DNA of 64,000 nt from Bacteroidota bacterium (GTDB taxonomy: Bacteria > Bacteroidota > Bacteroidia > Cytophagales > Cyclobacteriaceae), in assembly GCA_023417065.1 (NCBI GenBank), contig JAEZGH010000019.1:62001-126000 (forward strand), given 5' to 3'. A program made the translations under genes and the position numbers. The notes beneath the pieces were generated by a model that worked only from the letters and a program-made list of their open reading frames with translations, did not search any database and was not told where the DNA came from. Positions 1 through 8,042 of the stretch are shown one piece after another. The stretch's first letter is position 1. Each line of letters starts with the position of its first letter.

Positions 1-2209
1 CCGCCTCCTTGGCTTTCTCCACATTCAGGTCAATTTCATACTGCGGATACTTGGTGTTAAACGAGCTCTGTGCGAACTGAATTTCGGGACGTTGCATCAG
101 TTTCATAAGGAAGTCCTGCGTCACGCGGTCGAGTTCGTTAAAGCTGCCACCCAGGCGATCAAGAACCTGAAGTTCAAAACCTGACGACACACTGAATCCG
201 GGAATACTTGGCGGTGAGAAGAAGAGTATATTCGCATCAGCAATGGTGGAAGCGGCGCCGAACATCTTTGCCATTATGGCGTCCGCCGACATCGACTCTT
301 CTTTCCGTTCATCCCATGGCTTGAGCTTCAGGAAGCCCAGTCCATAGTTGCTTCCCGCGCCGGAGATAAGACTGAACCCATTTACGAGTGATCCACCTTC
401 AACACCAGGGATATCCTTGATCTTCTCGTATAGCTCCTGCGTTACCTGAACGGTGCGATCAAGTGTAGCACCCGCCGGTAATTCTATGTTGGCAAATATC
501 AGCCCGCGGTCCTCATTCGGTACAAAACCGGTAGGTGTTGTGGAGGCTGCCCACCAGATTCCTGCCACAGAGAGAAGCAGGATTACCGCCGTTACCCACT
601 TATGACGGTATAGAAAACCGAGAGCCTTCCCGTATTTCTTTGTCGTGACCTCGAAGGCGAGGTTGAAATTGGTAAAGAAACGCTTCAGGAAGCTCTTTCG
701 GTCGCGCTTTTCATGATGCGGCTTAAGCAGCAGGGCACACAACGCAGGACTTAGCGTCAATGCGTTTACGGCAGAGATGCCTATGGCTACAATCAGCGTT
801 ACACCGAATTGCTCGTAGAATACGCCGGTAGGTCCGGTGATAAACGTTACCGGAATAAACACTGCAGCCATTACAAGTGTGATTGAAATGATCGCACCTG
901 TAATTTCCTCCATGGCAGAGTGTGTTGCTTTCAGTGCGGTTTTCGCGCCTTCCTCCAGCTTGGCGTGTACTGCCTCAACCACTACAATGGCATCGTCGAC
1001 CACAATACCAATCGCCAGCACAAGGGCAAACAGTGTCAGCAGGTTTATCGAGTAACCAAAGAGGTTGAGGAAGAAGAACGTTCCTATGATGGAAACAGGA
1101 ACTGCGATTGCGGGGATAAGCGTCGAACGGAAGTCCTGCAGGAATATAAACACCACGATGAACACGAGTGCAAAAGCTTCAATCAGCGTAGTGACCACTT
1201 TACCAATCGAGGCGTTGAGGAACTCGTTGGTGTCGAAGTTGATCATGATTTTGAATCCCGAAGGGAAGTTCTTTTCCAGGTCGCGAAGTTGTTCGTGTAT
1301 GTTTTCAATGATTTCCTGTGCGTTGGATCCCGGAGTCTGATAAACCCCCATACTCACGCCGGGCAGGTTATTCGTATAAGAAATCACAGAGTATCCTTCG
1401 GCATCAAGTTCAACATCTGCAACATCGCGCAAACGCAGGAACGCGCCATTGCCAAGCGCCTTGATCACGATCTCACCGTATTGTTCTGCACGGTTGAATC
1501 GCCCCGGATACTTGATAACATATTCGAAAGCCTGAGCGCTGTTTTGTCCCAGGGCACCGGCAGCTGCTTCAAGACTTTGTTCGTTGATGGCGGCCACCAC
1601 ATCTGACGGCATCAGGTTATAAGTGGCGAGTTTGGCCGGATGAAGCCATATGCGCATCGCATAGTTCTTCGCGCCAAAAATAGTCACGTCGCCAACGCCT
1701 TTCACCCGTTTAAGGGTAGGCAGTACGTTGATGTTGATGTAATTCTGGATGTATGTTGCGTCGTAATCCTTGTTTTCCGACAGGATGGTGAGGAACATCA
1801 GTGCACTGGTTTGCTGCTTCTGCGTAGTGACACCCGATTGTGTAACCTCGCGTGGAAGAAGCGGAAGTGCCCGCGAAACCCTGTTCTGAACGTTCACGGA
1901 AGCAATATCAGGATCGATACCTTGTTCGAAGAACACCTGGATAGTGGCGCTACCATTGTTACTTGCTGTGGATGTCAGGTAGGTCATCCCTTCAACACCA
2001 TTGATCTGTTCCTCTATGGGAATGATCACACTTTCCAGTACTGTTTCGGCATTGGCACCTGGGTAGTTTGCGACTACCCGGACCGTTGGAGGTGCAATGT
2101 CCGGATACTGCGTTACCGGCAGGGTCGTGACCCCCAGGATACCCAGCATCAAAATAATTATAGAGACGACCGTGGATAGTACCGGACGGTCAATGAATTG
2201 TTTAAGCAT
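1..2209 (-). CDS. RND-family multidrug efflux permease (AcrB/HAE1-like), 3' part missing
   Basis: Inner-membrane proton-driven pump subunit of a tripartite efflux system. Translating the minus strand from the ATG at 2209 gives an uninterrupted frame to the window edge, about 736 of the usual 1040-1050 residues. The N-terminus (MLKQFIDRPVLSTVV) begins the first membrane helix, followed by the porter-domain segment TLPVTQYPDIAPPTV. The helix with the paired acidic residues of the proton relay is visible as GIVVDDAIVVVEAV near residue 400. The gene starts 15 bases after the stop of the membrane-fusion gene and is clearly in the same operon. The C-terminal third lies outside the window. The substrate cannot be told from the sequence. 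Confidence 0.95.
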   Translation of the reverse strand, partial: MLKQFIDRPVLSTVVSIIILMLGILGVTTLPVTQYPDIAPPTVRVVANYPGANAETVLESVIIPIEEQINGVEGMTYLTSTASNNGSATIQVFFEQGIDPDIASVNVQNRVSRALPLLPREVTQSGVTTQKQQTSALMFLTILSENKDYDATYIQNYININVLPTLKRVKGVGDVTIFGAKNYAMRIWLHPAKLATYNLMPSDVVAAINEQSLEAAAGALGQNSAQAFEYVIKYPGRFNRAEQYGEIVIKALGNGAFLRLRDVADVELDAEGYSVISYTNNLPGVSMGVYQTPGSNAQEIIENIHEQLRDLEKNFPSGFKIMINFDTNEFLNASIGKVVTTLIEAFALVFIVVFIFLQDFRSTLIPAIAVPVSIIGTFFFLNLFGYSINLLTLFALVLAIGIVVDDAIVVVEAVHAKLEEGAKTALKATHSAMEEITGAIISITLVMAAVFIPVTFITGPTGVFYEQFGVTLIVAIGISAVNALTLSPALCALLLKPHHEKRDRKSFLKRFFTNFNLAFEVTTKKYGKALGFLYRHKWVTAVILLLSVAGIWWAASTTPTGFVPNEDRGLIFANIELPAGATLDRTVQVTQELYEKIKDIPGVEGGSLVNGFSLISGAGSNYGLGFLKLKPWDERKEESMSADAIMAKMFGAASTIADANILFFSPPSIPGFSVSSGFELQVLDRLGGSFNELDRVTQDFLMKLMQRPEIQFAQSSFNTKYPQYEIDLNVEKAKEA

Positions 2210-2224
2210 TTCGGATTTCTTGTC

Positions 2225-3361
2225 TTATTTGAAAACTACCTTGAGCGAACCGGCAACACTGTCAAATGGAACCGGCTGGGGCTTAAGCGGTGTCTTGTCG
2301 CGCAGTTTGCCCAAACCTTCGGCGACTATCTTTTCACCTGCACGTATACCATCAGTGATGATATACAATCCGTTGGCTTCATCAGCAATGGTTATTGAAG
2401 TCAGAACTGCCATGGAATCATCCTGCACTTTGTACACAAACGTGCGCCCCTGTTGTTCCACCGTTGAGGTCTGTGGTATCACGATGGCATTCGTATACTC
2501 GCGCGGGATTCGAATCCTGCCGCTGTTGCCATGTGCAAGGATTCTGTTTTTATTAGGGAAAGTAGCCCGGAAGCTTACCGTTCCCGTTGAGGTGTTGACC
2601 TGGCCCGTGACAGTTTCTATGCGGCCCTTTTCAGGATAGCGTTCGCCATTGACAAGGACGAGCTCAACCGGCGGCAGATTCTTTATTTTGTCATTGAGCG
2701 ATGCGCCTTCCGTATTCCGCAGTAAGTCGAGGTAGTCGCGTTCGTTAAGTGAGAAGAATGCATATACATCTTCGACGTCGGTGACGGTTGTCAGCGGAGT
2801 GGGATCCCCCGGGCTTACCAGTGCTCCCTGACGATAGTTTATAGAACCAACATGTCCGTCAATAGGGCTCTTAATGGTTGCATAGCCAATGTTGGCGCTT
2901 ATGCTCTGATAAGTTGCCTTTGCCTGTGCAAGCCGTGCCTGTGCTGTTTCGAGTTGTACCGGGCTGATGATGCCCTTTTCAACCAGGGGTTTCAGGCGGT
3001 CAACTTCTACCTGGGCTGCATTCACATTCGCCTGTGCAGCGCCTGCATCTTCCGACAACGCCTGAGTTTCAAGCGTAAACAGCGTCTGTCCCTTTTTGAC
3101 CCGCTGTCCTTCGTCAACCAATACACGTGTTACGTACCCTGGTACCTTGGCGCGTATCGCACTGAATACCCGTCCTTCAATACTTACCGGATACGATGCG
3201 TAAGCCGTGACCGTTCTTTGAGGAACCTCAATGGTTGGCAGGGCCAGTGTATTTTGTGTGGGAGCGGAACCTTGTTTGTTATCGCATGATGCCAGACTGA
3301 AAATTCCCAGTGCCAGCGCCATATATCGAAATTGTTTCATCGGGCGTTGTAAAGCGTTCAT
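2225..3361 (-). CDS. Efflux RND transporter periplasmic adaptor subunit (membrane-fusion lipoprotein)
   Basis: The protein (378 aa) links an RND pump to an outer-membrane channel. A lipoprotein signal ends at FSLASC (Cys26). It then has the biotinyl-lipoyl-like half near EGRVFSAIRAKVPGYVTRV, an alpha-helical hairpin (about 105-160), the second lipoyl half (TIKSPIDGHVGSINYRQG) and beta-barrel/membrane-proximal domains up to LRDKTPLKP. The start at 3361 gives a 7-residue extension before a second Met (MKQFRYMAL, 3340), which is an equally good start. It lies 31 bases after the TetR gene and 15 before the permease, so regulator, adaptor and pump form one operon. No outer-membrane TolC-like gene is visible; it may lie beyond the left edge. 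Confidence 0.93.
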   Translation of the reverse strand: MNALQRPMKQFRYMALALGIFSLASCDNKQGSAPTQNTLALPTIEVPQRTVTAYASYPVSIEGRVFSAIRAKVPGYVTRVLVDEGQRVKKGQTLFTLETQALSEDAGAAQANVNAAQVEVDRLKPLVEKGIISPVQLETAQARLAQAKATYQSISANIGYATIKSPIDGHVGSINYRQGALVSPGDPTPLTTVTDVEDVYAFFSLNERDYLDLLRNTEGASLNDKIKNLPPVELVLVNGERYPEKGRIETVTGQVNTSTGTVSFRATFPNKNRILAHGNSGRIRIPREYTNAIVIPQTSTVEQQGRTFVYKVQDDSMAVLTSITIADEANGLYIITDGIRAGEKIVAEGLGKLRDKTPLKPQPVPFDSVAGSLKVVFK

Positions 3362-3392
3362 CTATATATTATTGTGTTCTGTTTGTCGGTTG

Positions 3393-3965
3393 TTATTTAT
3401 GCGTGGTTGCCATGCCTTTCCAGAGGATAGCAATGATGTTCTCAAGGTCGGCCTTTGCCATCTTAAGGTTGCCGAATGCCTGCAGCTTCGCGGCCGACGT
3501 AATGCTTGCGATCATGAGTACGAGCAGAACGTCCGCCTTTGCAGCGGTAAATTGACCCTGCTTAATGCCTGCCTGAAAAAACGCATAAAGGGGGCGGTTC
3601 TCGGATTTGTCAGGGTTTCTTTTCTTGTTGTAGGGAGAATTCAGGTATTGTTCAAAAAATATCAGCACGTCAGGGTGGCCTGTATAATACTCAAACAGGT
3701 TCATCCATATCCGGTAAAACTTCTCTTTTACCGTACCGTCGGCGTCTAAGACCTCATTGATAAGACCAACAATGATACTCTTGTGGTGTTCATACATCTC
3801 ACCAATCAGGTGATCCTTGCTCTCAAAATAGTGATAGATTGTTCCGGCCGCGACGCAGGCATTCTTGGCGATCAGACTCATAGGCGCACCGTGGAAGCCA
3901 TGCAATCGAATGAGGTCCAGTGTGCTGTTAAATATCGCCTTCTTCTTTTCAGAGATCTCTTCCAT
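3393..3965 (-). CDS. TetR/AcrR family transcriptional regulator
   Basis: Local repressor, presumably of the downstream efflux operon. With the ATG at 3965 the product is 190 aa, the normal TetR length. The open frame extends upstream to 4109, but the extra 48 residues are not TetR-like and would cover the operator-like dyad at 4021-4040, so the internal ATG preceded by GGAG is preferred. The N-terminal helix-turn-helix is seen in SLIAKNACVAAGTIYHYFESK (about residues 33-53), and the C-terminal helical domain is the ligand/dimer part. It is first in the operon with the adaptor and permease genes, which suggests autoregulation and induction by pump substrates. Confidence 0.9.
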   Translation of the reverse strand: MEEISEKKKAIFNSTLDLIRLHGFHGAPMSLIAKNACVAAGTIYHYFESKDHLIGEMYEHHKSIIVGLINEVLDADGTVKEKFYRIWMNLFEYYTGHPDVLIFFEQYLNSPYNKKRNPDKSENRPLYAFFQAGIKQGQFTAAKADVLLVLMIASITSAAKLQAFGNLKMAKADLENIIAILWKGMATTHK

Positions 3966-4020
3966 ATCGCTCCATTCCGCATACGTCGGCAAATGCCACC
4001 GCAAATAAACAGACTTTCCT

Positions 4021-4040
4021 GACTGAACGTTCATTCGGTC
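4021..4040. promoter_or_regulatory. Candidate TetR operator (imperfect dyad)
   Basis: The 20-base stretch GACTGAACGTTCATTCGGTC matches its own reverse complement at 14 of 20 positions, with the core GAACGTTC fully palindromic. It lies 56 bases upstream of the preferred TetR start. Dyads of this style (TGAACGTTCA-like) are common TetR/AcrR operators. Assignment to this repressor is inference. Confidence 0.5.
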
Positions 4041-4165
4041 GACTCTTTTTTTGTCCGGTTCATCTGTATTTTTGCCCCCTTGAGAAAAAACTATAGTCGG
4101 ATTAGTCATCGATCTATTTTCTTCATCTTAAAAAATCCTGTTAACGTTTTGTTAAATCGTTTGTT

Positions 4166-4181
4166 ACGGAATACTCCTTTT
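4166..4181 (+). promoter_or_regulatory. Motif shared with the fecR upstream region (possible ECF-sigma promoter element)
   Basis: ACGGAATACTCCTTTT here matches TCGGGATACTCCTTTT at 6796-6811, just before fecR, at 14 of 16 positions. This copy is 172 bases before the gamma-glutamyltransferase start. The rest of the 3966-4353 gap holds the TetR dyad and AT-rich sequence; no other feature was seen. Confidence 0.35.
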
Positions 4182-4353
4182 AACTTTTATAGTTGTCAGG
4201 ATAAAATCGCAGGACTTTTGTATTTTCAATTTTCTGATTGAAGACACACAGTTCACAAATGGTGGGTCGGGAGACTGAAGGTTGCAGACGAAGATGAACC
4301 CGAACATCAGGAACACGAAGATTACCTTTTACTAACGCATATATCTCGTCTGC

Positions 4354-6069
4354 ATGAAGCTCTTCTCAAGATTTCTCCTTCGTACACTGGTTCTTGTCGC
4401 AGTATGTATTCACCTTAGTTACGTCCCGACCGGTGGACGTATTCCGGTCTATGCGCGTCACGGGATGGTCACATCATCCTCAGCAATTGCATCCGAGATC
4501 GGGAAGGAAGTCCTTCGGAAGGGTGGCAATGCAATCGATGCCGCGGTAGCCACAGCTTTCGCACTTGCAGTTACCTGGCCATCAGCTGGAAATATTGGTG
4601 GGGGAGGCTTTATTGTTTACCGCTCCGCCGATGGTAAGGTGACGTCCTTCGATTTTCGTGAAAAGGCTCCACTGGCTGCACATGAGAAAATGTACCTCGA
4701 CGCGAATGGTGCGCTGATCCCAGGTATTAATCACCGCGGATTGCTTTCCGTAGGCGTGCCAGGTACCGTGGCCGGGCTTTATCAGGCGCACGCCAAGTAT
4801 GGCAAGATGGATTGGAAGAAACTTGTTGACCCGGCCATTAAGCTGGCGCAGAAAGGAATTCCTTTCAGCCATGCACTGCATCAGCATTCAAAGCGACTGC
4901 GGAAAGAATGGGAGGCTATTCCATCCACCGCGGAAATAATGTATAAGGAAGACGGGAGTTACTACGAGCCCGGCGAAGTGTGGAGACAGCGCGACTTGGC
5001 AAAAACACTCAAACGCATCCGAAACCAGGGTCGCGATGGATTTTATAAAGGTGAGACTGCCGACAAACTTGTTGCTTTTATGAAGAAGGGCGGTGGTTTG
5101 ATTACTCACGAAGACCTTGAAAAATACGAGGCAATTGAGCGTACACCCGTTGAAGGAACTTATCGTGGCTATCGCGTCATCTCCATGCCACCGCCAAGTA
5201 GTGGTGGCGTTGCGCTGATTCAGATGCTCAATATGCTCGAGGGCTACAACCTGAAGGAGATGGGCTATCACTCCGCAGATTATGTCCATACGCTGGCCGA
5301 AGTTATGCGCCGTGCGTTTGCCGACCGCGCTGAACATATGGGCGACCCTGATTTTAATCCCGATATGCCTGTGGACAAGCTGATATCAAAAGAGTACGCT
5401 GAAAGACTCCGTCAGAGTATTTCGATGGATGTTGCATCCGCAAGTGATTCAAGTAAGTACGGCCAGATTTATGACGGCACATCAACAACGCATTTTTCCG
5501 TTGTCGATAAGGACGGCAATGCCGTTTCGCTTACATACACGCTTGAGAATAGTTACGGTGCTCAGATCATAGCAGAAGGACTCGGTTTTTTTCTAAACGA
5601 TGAGATGGGCGACTTCAATCCGGTTCCGGGACTGACAAATTCAAGGGGACTGATTGGCTCTTCTCCCAATCAGATCAAACCTGAAAAGCGAATGCTTTCG
5701 AGTATGACACCAACGATTATTGAAAAGGATGGCAAACTCTTCATGGTAATTGGTACTCCCGGAGGAAGGACGATCATCAATACTGTCCTACAGGTCATAT
5801 TGAATGTAATCGACCATGATATGAACATTGCGCGCGCCATTGAAGCACCGCGCATACACCATCAGTGGCTGCCCGACCGTCTCGACTTTGAACAGCATGC
5901 ACTTTCACCGGATACACAGGATCGCTTGAAATCAAAAGGTCATAAACTCAATGAACTGGGGCATGCGGCGCAGGGCCATGCAATGGGAATAGTGGTAGCT
6001 GCCGGCGAAGGGTGGCTCGCGGGTAGTGCTGACTCAAGGAGCCCCGACGGTGGCGTAGCCGCATACTAG
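4354..6069 (+). CDS. ggt: Gamma-glutamyltransferase (glutathione hydrolase)
   Basis: An N-terminal-nucleophile enzyme of the periplasm that cleaves gamma-glutamyl bonds of glutathione and transfers or hydrolyses the glutamyl group. Length 571 aa is typical. It begins with a hydrophobic export signal (residues 1-35), then the large-subunit start ARHGMVTSSSAIASEIGKEV. The self-cleavage site is STTHFSVVDKDGNAVSLTY: Thr378 (codon at 5485) should become the N-terminal nucleophile of the small subunit. The glycine-rich oxyanion loop is at IGTPGGRTIINT, and the C-terminus ends SADSRSPDGGVAAY, a family hallmark. It stands alone on the plus strand between the efflux operon and the sigma factor gene. 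A shared upstream motif hints at a regulatory link to the sigma/FecR unit. Confidence 0.96.
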   Translation: MKLFSRFLLRTLVLVAVCIHLSYVPTGGRIPVYARHGMVTSSSAIASEIGKEVLRKGGNAIDAAVATAFALAVTWPSAGNIGGGGFIVYRSADGKVTSFDFREKAPLAAHEKMYLDANGALIPGINHRGLLSVGVPGTVAGLYQAHAKYGKMDWKKLVDPAIKLAQKGIPFSHALHQHSKRLRKEWEAIPSTAEIMYKEDGSYYEPGEVWRQRDLAKTLKRIRNQGRDGFYKGETADKLVAFMKKGGGLITHEDLEKYEAIERTPVEGTYRGYRVISMPPPSSGGVALIQMLNMLEGYNLKEMGYHSADYVHTLAEVMRRAFADRAEHMGDPDFNPDMPVDKLISKEYAERLRQSISMDVASASDSSKYGQIYDGTSTTHFSVVDKDGNAVSLTYTLENSYGAQIIAEGLGFFLNDEMGDFNPVPGLTNSRGLIGSSPNQIKPEKRMLSSMTPTIIEKDGKLFMVIGTPGGRTIINTVLQVILNVIDHDMNIARAIEAPRIHHQWLPDRLDFEQHALSPDTQDRLKSKGHKLNELGHAAQGHAMGIVVAAGEGWLAGSADSRSPDGGVAAY

Positions 6070-6180
6070 GTGAAAGACCTCGTTCAACAGTATTCTCAAT
6101 GTTCAAAAAACCGGGGAATTCTTTTTTCATTATAAACCCGATTGTTGTACATTAAGGATTATTTCAACTTCAACATTGAA

Positions 6181-6756
6181 ATGACCCTTCCGGATCTCAG
6201 GCACATTATCACTCACGTTGCCGAAGGAAATGCACACGCCTTCCGAAGAATATTTGATGCCTTTTCGCCGAAGGTTTATGCTTTCGCGCTGAAGCTCACT
6301 CGTTCGGAGCAGCTTTCGGAAGAAATTGTCCAGGAGGTTTTCCTTAAAATATGGACCGGTCGGAGTTCCCTCAAAGACATTAACTACTTCCCATCATACC
6401 TCTACGCCATTACGCGCAATCACACATTTAACGTTCTCAAGAAAATAGCAACAGAACAGCGTGCGCTATCTCTTCTGAGTCGTGAGATGTCCGAAATTGA
6501 TACATCCTCCGAAGAAGAGGGTACTCATTATCAGGAACAATACAATATCTTCGTAAAGGCTCTGGAAAAACTTCCACCGCAACAGCGTCTGGTATACTGC
6601 CTCTGCCATCAGGAAGGACTGAAATATGAAGAGGCGGCGCAACGCCTTAATATTTCCCGTCTTACCGTAAAGACGCATATGCAAAAAGCGCTGAGAAGTC
6701 TGAAAGCCCACCTCAACACCTCCATCGGACTGTTTATGCTGGCTTACATTCTCTAG
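6181..6756 (+). CDS. RNA polymerase ECF-type sigma-70 factor
   Basis: An extracytoplasmic-function sigma factor of the type paired with FecR anti-sigma factors in Bacteroidota. With the ATG at 6181 it has 191 aa; an in-frame TTG at 6142 would add 13 residues, but they do not look like the family. Region 2 is seen at AFRRIFDAFSPKVYAFALKL and SEEIVQEVFLKIWTGR (core binding and -10 recognition). Region 4 is LPPQQRLVYCLCHQEGLKYEEAAQRLNISRLTVKTHMQKAL, with a helix-turn-helix. The hydrophobic tail (IGLFMLAYIL) is usual in this clade. fecR, an STN-type susC and susD follow on the same strand. Confidence 0.94.
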   Translation: MTLPDLRHIITHVAEGNAHAFRRIFDAFSPKVYAFALKLTRSEQLSEEIVQEVFLKIWTGRSSLKDINYFPSYLYAITRNHTFNVLKKIATEQRALSLLSREMSEIDTSSEEEGTHYQEQYNIFVKALEKLPPQQRLVYCLCHQEGLKYEEAAQRLNISRLTVKTHMQKALRSLKAHLNTSIGLFMLAYIL

Positions 6757-6795
6757 AAATATCCATGGGTACTTTTTTCTTAAAAAAATAGTCTG

Positions 6796-6811
6796 TCGGG
6801 ATACTCCTTTT
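6796..6811 (+). promoter_or_regulatory. Motif upstream of fecR (possible ECF-sigma promoter element)
   Basis: TCGGGATACTCCTTTT, 38 bases before the fecR ATG, is nearly the same as the motif at 4166-4181. A related string, TGGGTACTTTTTTC, lies just before it near 6764. ECF sigma factors commonly transcribe their own anti-sigma gene. The promoter role here is inferred from position and repetition only. Confidence 0.35.
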
Positions 6812-6849
6812 TTTATCGTCCATTGTCTTACATACAATTGACGAGAGTT

Positions 6850-7866
6850 ATGGATACAGCCCGCTTTAGATTTCTGTTTCGCCGATACGTCGAACAGTCT
6901 TGCACTGAGGAAGAAAAGTCGGAGTTGTTTCGCATGATTGAATCTTCGGACCATGACGGAACCTTGCGGGCGATGATGGACTCTCAGTGGCAGACTGTTA
7001 CATATGAAACCCTTCCCGGTGAAAAGGCAGACCAGATTTTTGAGTCTATCATGCGGTCCGCGCCTGATCAAAAAGCCATCAACCCGTCATCAAAAAAGTT
7101 CAGTAGCAACAGCCTCGTGCTGTGGCGGATGGCTGCAGCACTGGCCTTTGTAATTGTCAGTGGCCTTTTTGCCTTTTATTTTCTTGAAACAGGCTCGGCG
7201 ACTGCCGGGCAGATAGCTGTTACGCAACCCGATGAGGTCAGCCAGGAACATATGTTTATCAAGCTTCCGGATGGAAGCACCGTGTTGCTGAATTCCGGCA
7301 GTACACTTGATTACCCCCCTTCGTTTAGTGATTCCCGCGAGGTGACCCTTACAGGCGAAGGATACTTCGATATCGTTCACGATCCCTCAAAACCGTTTAT
7401 CGTTCACACCGGAAGCCTTAAAACCACGGTGCTCGGAACAGCCTTCAACATCAGGGCATACGCTGAAGACGATGATATTACTGTTACGGTAACGCGGGGA
7501 AAAGTGAAGGTCAGCGATGAGGAAAGGGAGATAGGGATCATATTACCCGACGAACAGATCACCTTCGATGGTAAAAACCGAAAGGCGGAGAAACGGTCTG
7601 TTGACAGCCAGAAGGCGATTGCATGGGCTGAGAATGATATTTACTTCAATGAGTTGACGATGGCCGAAGCTGTACGTCAGCTTGAAGAACGGTTTGATAT
7701 AAAAATTGCGTTCGCGAAAGAGGAGCTCAAGGAATGCCGGTTTACCGCCACGTTCCTGCATAACGAATCCATCGATCAGATTCTCGAAGTAATCTGTGAA
7801 TTCAACAATGCATCATTCGTCAAAAAGTCGGAAGGAACAATTGTAATATCCGGTGACGGATGTTAA
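6850..7866 (+). CDS. FecR-family anti-sigma factor
   Basis: Inner-membrane anti-sigma/transducer that passes a signal from an outer-membrane receptor to the ECF sigma factor. The ATG at 6850 gives 338 aa; a TTG at 6823 would add nine residues. The N-terminal cytoplasmic helical part (about 1-85) is followed by one membrane helix (VLWRMAAALAFVIVSGLFAFYF), the FecR domain (IKLPDGSTVLLNSGSTLDYP to VTVTRGKVKVS) and a C-terminal DUF4974/STN-like domain (MAEAVRQLEERFDIKIAF onward). It sits 93 bases after the sigma gene and before the STN receptor, the standard order of such trans-envelope signalling units. Confidence 0.95.
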   Translation: MDTARFRFLFRRYVEQSCTEEEKSELFRMIESSDHDGTLRAMMDSQWQTVTYETLPGEKADQIFESIMRSAPDQKAINPSSKKFSSNSLVLWRMAAALAFVIVSGLFAFYFLETGSATAGQIAVTQPDEVSQEHMFIKLPDGSTVLLNSGSTLDYPPSFSDSREVTLTGEGYFDIVHDPSKPFIVHTGSLKTTVLGTAFNIRAYAEDDDITVTVTRGKVKVSDEEREIGIILPDEQITFDGKNRKAEKRSVDSQKAIAWAENDIYFNELTMAEAVRQLEERFDIKIAFAKEELKECRFTATFLHNESIDQILEVICEFNNASFVKKSEGTIVISGDGC

Positions 7867-7929
7867 AAAGAAATCATATTAACCTAAACTTAACCTGAGC
7901 TATGCAACCCTTATTGTTTATCACCTGAC

Positions 7930-7969
7930 AAAAAAAAACGAAGCTTCCCACCCGAAGGTGGGAAGCTTC
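7930..7969 (-). terminator. Strong hairpin with UUCG loop; terminator-shaped on the minus strand, in the susC leader
   Basis: A perfect 13-bp stem (7940-7952 with 7957-7969) closes a 4-base loop. Read on the minus strand the loop is TTCG and the stem is followed, after one base, by nine Ts (7938-7930): a textbook intrinsic terminator. On the plus strand no T-run follows. There is no minus-strand gene to end here, so it may stop antisense transcription or act as a stable 5'-leader stem of susC. A second small stem (GGCGA/TCGCC) follows near 7981-7996. Confidence 0.6.
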
Positions 7970-8042
7970 TCAAGGCCATCGGCGACTGCCATCGCCAATG
8001 ACTGTGTTTAAATAATCTACATCACTTAAACATCATAAAAAT

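Noticed and set aside
1..2200. Several plus-strand open frames opposite the RND permease
   Set aside because: They are antisense shadows of the permease, which translates with clear family motifs on the minus strand.
6142..6180. TTG start for the sigma factor adding 13 residues
   Set aside because: A later ATG gives the standard N-terminus. The extension is Tyr/Phe/Asn-rich and not conserved-looking.
7940..7969. Plus-strand terminator of fecR
   Set aside because: The stem is perfect, but on the plus strand it is followed by TCAAGG rather than a T-run, while nine Ts follow it on the minus strand.
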